A DNA stretch of 64,000 bases. Source: Microglena sp. YARC (lineage: Eukaryota > Chlorophyta > Chlorophyceae > Chlamydomonadales > Chlamydomonadaceae). Below are positions 1 to 11,200 of this stretch, piece after piece; positions within the stretch are counted from its first letter, which is position 1, and each line of letters starts with the position of its first letter. The stretch spans positions 43,396,151 through 43,460,150 of the forward strand of contig CM039462.1 in NCBI GenBank assembly GCA_022414725.1. The letters run 5' to 3'. Below the pieces are notes generated by a model. It had not been told where the DNA came from and made no database searches. It saw only the letters and a program-made list of their open reading frames with translations. Both the position numbers and the translations under genes were made by a program.

Positions 1-65
1 TGGAACTATAATACTTATTTGTTAATTATAAGTTATCAAACATTAAATATTAGTTGCCGTTCCTA
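1..65. mobile_element. Right end of an AT-rich MITE, cut by the window edge
   Basis: The segment ends in the inverse of GGAACGGCAACTAATATT followed by TA. The same terminus is seen at 36,650 and, in variant form, at 418. The AT-rich interior matches the 418-592 element in character. The left end lies outside the window. Confidence 0.5.
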
Positions 66-850
66 GTAAATGATGCGTAACAGTATCTATCCGCAACCAG
101 GACTCCTCCTGCTTGATTGTAGGTACTCCTGTTGTGTGGGTGATGACTTAGTGGTGTAGCTGTGTGAGGGATGGTGAAAGTAAGTAATGATGAGTGAGTG
201 ATGATGCGTGACAGTGGATCTATCCGCGAACCAGGATCCTCCTGCGCTTGATCACAGGTACTATGTGGGGTGATGATTAGAGGTTTTTTTTTTTGTAGCT
301 TTGTGAGGGAGATGAGTAAGTAATGATGAGTGAGTGATGATCTGTAACAGTATCTATCAGCAACCAGACAGGACTCCTCCTGATTGCTCACGGGTACTAT
401 GTGGGGTGGTGATTAGTAAGGGAACCGGCAAACTAATATTAGTGTTTGAAAAACTAATATTATTATTTTAGTGTCACAATAATATTAGTTATTTAAATAA
501 ATTCGAAATTCTGGTGAGACGGCTGCGTCCGAACTAATATTTATATAAATAGGTTATTTATTCACTAATGTTATATAACATAGCCGACCCCTGATAATTA
601 GTGGTGTAGCTTTGTGAGGGATGATGAGTAAGTAATGATGAGTGAGTGATGATCTGTAACAGAGTCTATCCGCAACCAGGACTCTTTCCTGGCTTGATCG
701 TAGGTACTAAGTTAGGGCCTCCTTGATTCCGCTCTAACGATCCATGAGCGGCAGGGAGCTTGTCTACCGTGGTCAACAGGGGTAGTGGTGAATTTCGTTC
801 ATGAATCATAGGGTACTATGTGGATCCAGTGACCAGTGTGTGATGATGAG
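66..850. repeat. About 115-base tandem units, interrupted by a MITE
   Basis: Units carry the blocks 'gtagctttgtgaggg', 'atgatgagtgagtgatgat' and 'tatccgcaaccaggactcct' in the same order at about 100, 190, 310 and 610. The MITE at 418-592 splits one unit within 'gattagtggtgtagc'. No coding sequence is recognised; frames here are repeat by-products. Confidence 0.7.
418..592. mobile_element. AT-rich MITE with GGGAaCGGC-type inverted ends
   Basis: The left end AGGGAACCGGCAAACTAATA is mirrored by a right end whose complement reads AGGGGTCGGCTATGTTATA. The interior is AT-rich and about 175 bases long. It sits inside a 115-base tandem unit, so it arrived after the tandem repeat existed. The flanks are compatible with a TA target duplication. 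A Tc1/mariner-type non-autonomous element is likely by structure; no transposase is present. Confidence 0.65.
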
Positions 851-1740
851 TGGTGTAGCTTTGTGAGGGATGACATGCTAGGGATGCTGAGTGACCAGTG
901 TGTGATGATAAGCTGGTAGTGAGCGATGAGTAATCAGTGTGTGATGATGAGTGGTGTAACTTCGTGAGTGATGACAAGTGAGGGATGATGAGTAACCAGT
1001 GTGTGATGATAAGTTGGTCGTTAGCAAGCGATCCGTGTTAATGAGCGATGAGTAATCAGTGTGTGATGATGAGTGGTGTAACTTCGTGAGTGATGACGAG
1101 TGAGGGATGAGGAGCAAGCAGTGAGTGGTGATAAGTTGGCCATGAGCGATCCATGTTAAATGTTAATGAGAGATGAGTAATCAGTGTGTGATGATGAGTG
1201 GTGTAACTTCGTAAGTGATGACGAGTGAGGGATGAGGAGCAAGCAGTAAGTGATGATAAGTTGGTCGTGAGCGATGCGTGTTAATGAGAGATGAGTAATC
1301 AGTGTGTGATGATGAGTGGTGTAACTTCGTGAGGGATGACGAGTGAGGGATGATGAAGTACCAGTGAGCGATGATAAGTTTGGTCGTGAGCGATGAGTTG
1401 TTAATGAGAGATGGAGTAACCAGTGTGTGATGATAAGTTGGTCATGAGAGATGAGTGTTATAATAGATGAGTAATGAGATGAAGTGTATGAGATGAGTGT
1501 ATGAGATGAGTAATGAATAGAAGAATGAGTATCCGAGATGAGACGAGTGTTAATAGAGGATGAGTATGAGATGAGAATGAGTGTAATGAATGAGTGTTAA
1601 TAAGAGATGATGTATGGAGATGAGATGAGGTGTATGAGATGCACAGTATGATAAGAGATGAGTATGAGATGAGATTGAGTGTATGAGATGAGTGTTAATA
1701 AGAAGATGCAGTATGAGATGAGTGTTAATAAGAGATGAGA
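850..1740. repeat. About 115-base tandem array decaying into GATGAGT repeats
   Basis: Five or so units contain 'gatgagtggtgtaacttcgtgag', 'gatgataagttggtc' and 'gagtaatcagtgtgtgat'. From about 1,440 the array breaks into irregular GATGAGTGTATGA motifs. It is related to the 66-850 units. No gene is seen. Confidence 0.7.
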
Positions 1741-1919
1741 TGAAAACGCGACATTTCGGGAGGGTAAGTGGCACTTCCAGTGTGACCGGTGGACCGTCGA
1801 GTCATCTCTACATTGAGGGCGGTAACAGCGCTAGAACCGTCATTCTCAATGAATCGGGGATTCTAGCATGTCTGAGAATTCTCGAAATTGGGGGGCCTGA
1901 AAAAGTTGAGGTACTGAAC
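1741..1919. other. Unique sequence, nothing recognised
   Basis: A 180-base non-repetitive stretch between the left repeat block and a hAT-like MITE. A short plus-strand frame crosses it, but it has no recognisable family features. It lies just downstream of the tentative end of the minus-strand ACR-like gene, so it could belong to the 3' flank. Confidence 0.4.
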
Positions 1920-2122
1920 CAGGGTACTCAATGGCCAATTGGCCAGCGCTTTAGCCGCACTTGAAAACAAAAAAACAGGGCGCTTTGTAGTGCAAAAGCG
2001 CACAAATTGCTTGCAGGGCCCATAAGGCGTTGCATAAAACTGCGCTTAAAGCGCAGAGGGGTCAGAAAAGTCAGCGCTCAAGAAGCGCAAAAGCTTCGCG
2101 CGCTTTGATCGTGATTACCCTG
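1920..2122. mobile_element. hAT-like MITE, older copy
   Basis: Starts CAGGGTACTC and ends ...TACCCTG. It shares blocks in the same order with the element at 16,309-16,486 (inverse orientation): 'TTGGCCAGCGCTTTAG', 'TGCAAAAGCGCA', 'AAATTGCTTGC' and 'ACTGCGC'. About 203 bases. The flanking 8-mers are similar but not identical, fitting an older insertion. Confidence 0.65.
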
Positions 2123-2168
2123 GTACGCAACTACAAACAAAGATATTCAATCCATATCCGCTGAATTG

Positions 2169-2219
2169 CTAGATAGTTAACCAATTAGGAGAAGGCAAGT
2201 GAAGGCGTCTCCTCCCCAT
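2169..2219 (-). CDS. Tentative last exon of the ACR-like gene
   Basis: An acceptor 'tctattcag' precedes ATGGGGAGGAGACGCC, read in phase 0 for 16 codons to a TAG at 2169-2171. Upstream (2.7-3.05 kb) are copies of the same 'gattcag + ATGGAGGGACGCC' junction, the pattern seen at other true exons of this gene. The encoded tail has no family motif, so the frame and exon status are uncertain. Confidence 0.3.
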   Translation of the reverse strand: MGRRRLHLPSPNWLTI

Positions 2220-5200
2220 CTGAATAGATAAAGAAGAAGCCACAAACAGAATAGGATTAAAATCTGAATCGGAGCCCACACAGAATCAGAATTTGAATCA
2301 GACACAGACAAACCCACACAGAAAGACGCAGACAAACCAAGGCCAATAGAATCAGAATCTGAATCAGATGCAGACAAGCACACACAGAATCTGAATCAGA
2401 ATCCCACACAGAATCAGAATCTGAATCAGACGCAGACAGCAGTCACCACAGAATCTGAATCTGAAGAAGCCCACACAGAATCAGAATTGGGAATCAGATG
2501 CAGACAAGCACACACAGAATCTGAATCAGAAGCCCACACAGAATCAGAATCTGAATCAGATGCAGACAAGCACACACAGAATCTGAATCAGAAGCCCACA
2601 CAGACTCAGACGCAGAAAAAACCATACAGAATCTGAATCAGAAGCCCACACAGGATCCGAATATGAATCAGAAGCCGACACAGAATCAGAATCTGAATGA
2701 GACAAAGACCAAACCACCCAAGGCAAGGGAAGGCGTCCCTCCATCTGAATCAGACACAGACAAGGCACAACAGATCAGAATCAGACACAGACCAACGGCC
2801 CGCTGGATCAAAGGCGATGGGAGGCGTTCTCCCTAACTAAATCAGATATGACAAGCCCACACAGACTGATCAGAATCTGAATCAGAAGCCCCACACAGAA
2901 TCAAAATCACACAGCAGAGACCAACACAGGATCTGAGATCTGAATCAGAAGCCGAAACAGAATCAGAATTACAGCACAGACAACCCACCTGGATCAAGGC
3001 AAGGGAAGGCGTCCCTCCGATCTGAATCAGACACGACAAGCCGAGCGTGATGCTGTTGCTCCCTGTATCATCACAATCTGCCCTGTTGGAGCAAATATGG
3101 AGCAGGGGAGTATATATTTACAAATTTTAGATTTCAATTTGTACTTGCCGTTGTACTTCACGGTCGGGGGGTGCCTGTTGGAGCAAATAGGGCGTGCGCA
3201 GGGGAGGATATTTCTTTTGAATTTCGTACTTGCTTCACATCTGCTGGAGCGAACGGGAGGGGTAGGAGGATATATTACAATTTTTCACAGTGCCCTGTCT
3301 TACATTTCTTGGAGCGACGAGGCGTGAGGCGGATATTTATCAATTTGAATTTGAACTGTACATGCCTCTGTTGCTTCACATCTGCCTGTTGGAGTGCAAA
3401 TAGAGCAAGAGAGAGATTTTAAATTTGAATTTCGAACTTGTCTTGCTGCGCTGTAACTTCACATTGCTGTTGGAGGAAAACGAACAGGGGAGGAGATGTT
3501 TTAACATCTTAAATAAGACGTTTCACAAACTTGGATTAAATTTTAAAATCGTACTTGCAGACAGTACTTCGCATCCGGGCCTGTTGTAAGTGAGGCTCAT
3601 TGAAGTAATGATAAGGCGGCTGGCGGGGTGTTCTGACGGAATATACAGACGCAGCACGCCAGCACCACACACACAAAGTACTCCATACATAAACCCCATC
3701 AAACAAGGCATGATCTTGTAAGCGCGCTCCCCTTTGTACTCATCACACGGGTACCTTGAAAAATTGCCATTGTAATATAAATGCCTGGTGGGTGTTCATC
3801 AGCGGGTACATACTGTGTAGGTGTGAAGGATGTGTGTGTGCTACTGGTGTGTGGTGTGTGTTTGGTGTGTGTGTGGTGTGTGTGTGTACATGTGTGTGTG
3901 TGTGGTGTGTGTTTTGGTGTGTGTGTCACAATGTGTGGTGTGTGTGTGTTGGTGTGGTGTGTGGTGGGTGATACTGTGGTGTGGGGTGTACAGATGTGGT
4001 GTGTGTGTGTGGCGGTGTGTGGATTGGGTGTGTTGGTTGGGTGGGTGGTGGTGTGCAAGTGTGGTGTAGGTTTGGTGTGTGTGTGTGTATGGTGTGGTGT
4101 GTGTCAAATTGGGGTGTGTGTGTGTGTGGTACATGTGTGAGGTGTAGTGTGTGTGGGGGTCGTGTGTGGTAGTGTGTGTGTGTGGTGGTGAGGTGTGGGT
4201 GTGTGGCTGTGTGTGTGGTGTGTGTGGTGGTGGTGCGTGGTGTGTACAAGTGTGGAGTGGTGTGTGGGGTGGTGGTGTGGGTGTTGTACTGGGGTGTGGT
4301 AGGGTGGTGTGTGTGTGTGTGTTACGCCAGTGGTGGTGTGGTGTGGTGTGTGTGTGGTGTGGTGGGAGAGTGTGGTGGTGGTGGTGTGGTGGTACAGTGT
4401 GGTGTGGTGTGGTTGTGGTACGTGTGGTGTGTGTGGTGTGTGGTGTGTGTGTGTGTGTGTGTGTGTGTGTGGTGTGGTGTGTGTGTGTGGGTGGTGTGTG
4501 GTGGTATGGGTGGGTGTCGTGGTCCAGTGTGGTGGGTGTGGTGTGGTGTGTTGTACGTGTGTAAGTGTGTGTGTGTGGTGTGTGTGTGTGGTGTGTGTGT
4601 GTGTGTGGTACAGTGTGGTGTGGTGTGTGTATGTGTGGTGTGTTCAGGTGTGTATGGTGTACAGTGTGTGGTACACCGGTGTGTGTGATGGTGGTGTGTG
4701 TGTGGTCGTTGGGTGGTTGTGTGTGGTGGTGTAGGTGTGGTGGGTGGGTGTGTGGTATGCGTGTGTGTGTAAATGTGGTGTGTGTGTGTTGTGTGTGGTG
4801 GTGTGTGTGTGGGGTGTGTGTGTGTAGGCAATGTGGTGTGTGGTGTGGGTACAGTGGTGGATTGGGTGTGTGGTGGTGTGTGTGTTGTGTGGTAAAAGTG
4901 GTGTGTGTGTGTGCCGTGTGGTACAGTGGTGTGGTTGTGTGTGTGTTGGTGGGTGCGTGTGTGTGTGGTACAAAGTTGAGAGGGAGATGTGGTTGGAAGG
5001 GGTCTGGAGCGGGGAAGGTGAAGGGGAAAAGTTATAAAAAGCGTCTGGTGGGCGTGGTATCCAAGGGAGCCCATCTTAAGCGGCTGTAGTGATCAGGCTG
5101 CTACTACTTTACCTAATTGGACAGTGCACCACGGCGGTTTGACAGCAACGTGCCAATTGACTAAAAGGACTTGTGGGGATCCGAACCCCATACTCAAATT

Positions 5201-8200
5201 GTTCAAATAGCTCTACCATTGAGGCCATTCGTCAAAAACGGAATACTCAGGTGATATACTTCAGATCTTATTAATCCAGGGACACACAGCGCCAACGACC
5301 TGTTAAAAGAGAATCAGGACCAGCATCAACTGTTAATCCCAGTACAGTACAACCTCTTAAAAAGGAATCCAGGACCAGTATCCAAAACTGTTAATCCAGG
5401 ACCAGGACCAACCTGTTGAGAAATCCAGACCAGTACGCAACTGTTAATCGGGACCAGTACCAACCTGTTAATCCAGGACCAGTACCAACCTATTAATCCA
5501 GGACCAGTACCAACCTGTTAAAAGATAATCCAAGACGGCCAATGGAGAGTAATGTGTCGATCACCGTGCCTTGGTCCCACGTCTTGATTCGCAGCTTCAA
5601 GCCTACAGGGTAGCGCCGTAAGACAGCGCTCTCCAACATGTACTTCAGCTTGTCAGCCTCGCCATCGTCCCAAGCACACTCTCCGTATCTGGGGTGTAGG
5701 TGGGTGGGGTGGGGTGGGGGGACGGGAGGGGTGGGAGGGGTGGTGTGGGGGTGGGGTGAGGGGTGTGTGGGGTGGGGTGGAGGGTGTTATGGGTGGGTGG
5801 AGGGGTGGGAGGTGGGGGTGAGGGTGTGTGTGGGGTGGGGTGGAGGGTGTATGGGGTGGGTGGGGTGTGTGGGGGGTGGGGTGGGGGGTGTAATGGGTGG
5901 GTGGGGGTGAGGGGGGTTTGGGGTTGTGGTGGGGGTGGATGTGAGGGTTGTGTGTGGGGTGGGGGGATGGGTGGGGGGTGTATGGGTGGGTGGGGAGGGA
6001 GGTGGTGGGGTGGGAGGTGGGGGTGAGGTGTGTGTGTGTGTTGTGGGGGGGGGGGGGGGGGGGGGAGGTGATGGGGGTGGAGGGGGTGAGGGGGTTTTTT
6101 GAGGGTGAGTGGGGGTGGTGAGGTGAGTGAGTGAGAGAGAGAGAGAGACGAGGAGGGGGTGGGGGGTGTAGGGTGCATCATCCCCCATGCCGCCAGCTAT
6201 CATCTATCATCCTAACACACATCATCCTTCCATAGCACAGGTTACACTATATCGTGCGGACCATCCCATCCATCATTCACCAGTATTCACCCCCCCCCCC
6301 GTTCCCCCCCCATCATCCGTCCGACCATGATGCATTCCACATCATCATACCTGGGTCGAAATATTGGAAAACAGAAAGGCTGGTCTCCACCAGCATGGTA
6401 TGAGTAGGTAGAACGGACTGGATGGTAGGATGATAGATGGAGGATAGGAATGGAAGGATAGGATGGATCATCCACCCATCCATCCATACTTGGGTTGAAC
6501 ATAGAAAAACAGAGATGTCTGGTCCCATCCATAATATCCATCCACAAAACTCATCCTCCATCCATCCATCATCCATCCGACCTACTCATGTCCACCCATC
6601 CATCCGTAGCTGGGTCAAACATAGAAACAGAAAGGCCTGGTCTCCATGCGCATCCCTTCTTCATCACACTCATCCATCCATCCCATCCATCATCCATCCA
6701 CCTACTCATCCACCCATCATCGTAGCTGGGTCAAACATAGAAAACAGAAAAGGCCTGGTTTCCATCCATCCTTCATCCATAGTCTACCCATCCATCATGC
6801 CACCATCCACCTACTCATCCCATGCCGATCATCCATAGCTGGGTCAAACATAGAAAAACAGAAAGGCTGGTCTCCATCCATCTTTCATCCATCCGATCAT
6901 CCCCACATCCTCCATCCACTACTCATCCACCCATCCCATCCGTAGCTGGGTCAAACATAGAAAAACAGAAAAGCCTGGTCTCCATCCATCCTTCCATCCA
7001 TCATCTACCCATCCATCATCCAACCATCCACCTACTCATCCACCCATCCATCCATAGCTGGGTCAAACATAGAAAAACAGAAAGGCCTGGTCTCCATCCA
7101 TCCTTCCATCCATCATCTACCAATCCATCATCCAACCATCCACCTTCTCATCCATCCATCCATACCAGGGTCGAACATAGAAAAACAGAAAGGCCTAGTA
7201 CACATCCATCCGCCTGTCCATCATCCATCCATCCATCCATCTACTCATCCATCCATCGATACCTGGGTCAAACATAGAAAAACAGAAAGGCCTGGTACCC
7301 ATCCATCCACCTACTCATCCACCCATCCATCCATACCTGGGTCGAACATAGAAAAACAGAAAGGCCTGGTCACATTCCACCCGCCATCCATCATCCATCC
7401 ACCATCCATCCATCTACCTACTCACCATCCATCCATCCATACCTGGGTCAACATAGAAAAACAGAGATACTTCTTGATCCCATCCATTCATCCATCCATC
7501 CATCCGACTATCCATCCATCCTCCGACTCATCCATCCATCCGACTACTCATCCATCATGCCATCCTCCATCCGACTATCCATCCATCTCCTACTCATCCA
7601 TCCCCGACTACTCATCCATCCATCCATCTATCCATCCATCCTCCGACTCATCCATCCATCCATCCATACCTGGGTCAAACATAGAAAAACACAGATACTT
7701 GATCCCCACACATCATCCATCCATCCATCTGCTCATTCATCCATCCATCCATACCTGGGTCGAACATAGAAAAACAGAGATACTTGATCCCCACCCATCA
7801 TCCATCCATCCATCTACTCATCCATCCATCCATCCATACCTGGGTCAAACATAGAAAAACAGAGATACTTGATCCCCATCCATCATCCATCCATCCATCC
7901 GACTATCCATCCATCCTCCGACTCATCCATCCATCCATACCTGGGTCGAACATAGAAAAACAGAGATACTTGATCCCCATCCATCCATCCGACTATCCAT
8001 CCATCCTCCGACTCATCCATCCATCCATCCATACCTGGGTCAAACATAGAAAAACAGAGATACTTAATCCCCATCCATCATCCATCCATCCATCCGACTA
8101 TCATCCATCCTCCGACTATCATCCATCCATCCATACCTGGGTCGAACATAGAAAAACAGAGATACTTGATCCCCATCCATCCATCTGACTATCCATCCAT

Positions 8201-11200
8201 CCTCCGACTCATCCATCCATACCTGGGTCGAACATAGAAAAACAGAGATACTTGATCCCATCCATCATCCGACTATCCATCCATCTCCTATCATCGGCCA
8301 CATCATCCACCTGCGCATCCATCCATCCATCCATCCACCTACTCATCCACCCATCCATAAATGGGTATAACATGGAAGAACAGGAGGCTGGCCCACATCC
8401 ATCCACCTAAACGCATACATAAATCCATTCCTGGGTGAAACATGGAAGAACAGAAAAGCCTGGTCCACATCATCATACGCATATCCACCTGGTGAAACAT
8501 GAAAGAAGGAATACATACCTACGCATACATAAATCCATTCCTGGGTGAAACATGGAAGAACAGGAAGGCCTGGTCCACATCCATCCACCTACGCATACAT
8601 AAATCCATTCCTGGGTGAAACATGGAAGAACAGGAAGGCCTGGCCCACATCCATCCACCTACGCATACATAAATCCATTCCTGGGTGAAACATGGAAGAA
8701 CAGGAAGGCCTGGTCCACATCCATCCACCTACGCATACATAAATCCATTCCTGGGTGAAACATGGAAGAACAGGAAGGCCTGGCCCACATCCATCCACCT
8801 ACGCATACATAAATCCATTCCTGGGTGAAACATGGAAGAACAGGAAGGCCTGGTCCACATCCATCCACCTACGCATACATAAATCCATTCCTGGGTGAAA
8901 CATGGAAGAACAGGAAGGCCTGGCCCACATCCATCCACCTACGCATACATAAATCCATTCCTGGGTGAAACATGGAAGAACAGGAAGGCCTGGTCCACAT
9001 CCATCCACCTACGCATACATAAATCCATTCCTGGGTATAACATGGAAGAACAGGAAGGCCTGGCCCACATCCATCCACCTACGCATACATAAATCCATTC
9101 CTGGGTGAAACATGGAAGAACAGGAAGGCTGGGCCACCTACGCATACTACAATCCATTCCTGGGTGAAACATGGGAAGAACAGGAAGGCCTGCCACATCC
9201 ACACCTACGCATACATAAATCCATTCTGGTGCTGGGGTGAAACATGGAAGAACAGGAAGGCCTGGCCCACATCCATCCACCTACGCATACATAAATCCAT
9301 TCCTGGGTGAAACATGGAAGAACAGGAAGGCCTGGCCCACATCCATCCACCTACGCATACATAAATCCATTCTGGGTATAAACTGGGGAAACATGGAGAA
9401 GAAGGCCTGGCCCACATCCATCCACCTACACGCATACATAAATCCATTCCTGGGTGAAACATGGAAGAACAGGAAGGCCTGGCCCACATCCATCCACCTA
9501 CGCATACATAAATCCATTCCTGGGGTGAAACATGGAAGAACAGGAAGTGCCTGTGCCCACATCCATCCACCTACGCATACATAAATCCATTCTGGGTGAA
9601 ACATGGAAGAACAGGAAGGCCTGGCGCATCCACAATCCATCCACCTACGCATACATAATCCATTCCTGGGTGAAAACATGGAAGAACAGGAAGGCCTGGC
9701 CCACATCCATCCCACCTACGCATACATAAATCCATTCTGGGTGAAACATGGAAGAAACAGGAAGGCCTGGCCACATCCATCCACCTACGCATACATAATC
9801 ACATTCCTGGGTGAAACATGGAAGAACAGGAAGGCTGGCCCACATCCATCCACCTACGCATACATAAATCAATTCCACTGGGTGAAACATGGAAGAACAG
9901 GAAGGCCTGGCCCACATCCATCCACCTACGCATACATAAATCCATTCCTGGGTGAAACATGGAAGAACAGGAAGGCCTGGCCCACATCCATCCACCTACG
10001 CATACATAAATCCATTCCTGGGTGAAACATGGAAGAACAGGAAGGCCTGGCCCACATCCATCCACCTACGCATACATAAATCCATTCCTGGTGAAACATG
10101 GAAGAACAGGAAGGCCTGGCCCACATCCATCCACCTACGCATACATAAATCCATTCCTGGGTGAAACATGGAAGAACAGGAAGGCCTGGCCCACATCCAT
10201 CCACTACGCATACATAAATCCATTCCTGGGTGAAACATGGAAGAACAGGAAGGCCTGGCCCACATCCATCCACCTACGCATACATAAATCCATTCCTGGG
10301 TGAAACATGGAAGAACAGGAAGGCCTGGCCCACATCCATCCACCTACGCATACATAAATCCATTCCTGGGAAACATGGAAGAACAGGAAGGCCTGGCCCA
10401 CATCCATCACCTACGCAATACATAAATCCATTCCTGGGTGAAACATGGAAGAACAGGAAGGCTGGCCCACATCCATCCACCTACGCATACATAATCCATT
10501 CCTAGGTGAAACATGGAAGAACAGGAGGCCTGGCCCACATCCTACGCATACATAAATCCATTCTGGGTGAAAACATGGAAGAACAGGAAGGCCTGGCCCA
10601 CATCCATCCACCTACGCATACATAAATCCATTCCTGGGTGAAACATGGAAGAACAGGAAGGCCTGGCCCTGGGTGAAACATGGAAGAACAGGAAGGCCTG
10701 GTCCCACATCCACTCACGCATACTATAAATCCATTCCTGGTGAAACATGGAAGAACAGGAAGGCTGGACATCCACCATCCGCCCATCCATCCATCCATCC
10801 ACCAGCTCATCCATTCATCCATACCTGGGTCGAGCATAGAAAAATAGAGATGCTTGATCCCCATTCATCCACCTACTCATCCATCCATCCATCCTTCCAT
10901 CCACCTACTCATCCATCCATCCGCCTACTCATCCATCTATCCATCCACCTACTCATCCATCCATCCATCCACCTACTTATCCATCCATCCATCCACCTAC
11001 TCATCCATCCAACCATACCTGGGTCGAGCATAGAAAAACAGAGATGCTTGATCCCCGTCACAATCTAGTGCTCCATGGAAGATATCAAAATCCATGTCGT
11101 GCAGCACGCTGACCTGGCAGATGGAGAGTGGGGAGGAAAGTGGCATTAGAGGTGGTTGTGTGTGTGTGTGTGCATGGGTGAGTGGGTGTGTATGTGTGTG

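Noticed and set aside
3756..5089. Cys/Val frames such as [10 protein letters not shown]
   Set aside because: Dinucleotide repeat translation.
5167..5235. Functional tRNA gene
   Set aside because: A- and B-box-like blocks are present, but the acceptor stem does not pair and the middle is about four bases short.
8346..10790. CRISPR array
   Set aside because: There are no unique spacers: the whole 70-base unit repeats, and the context is eukaryotic introns.
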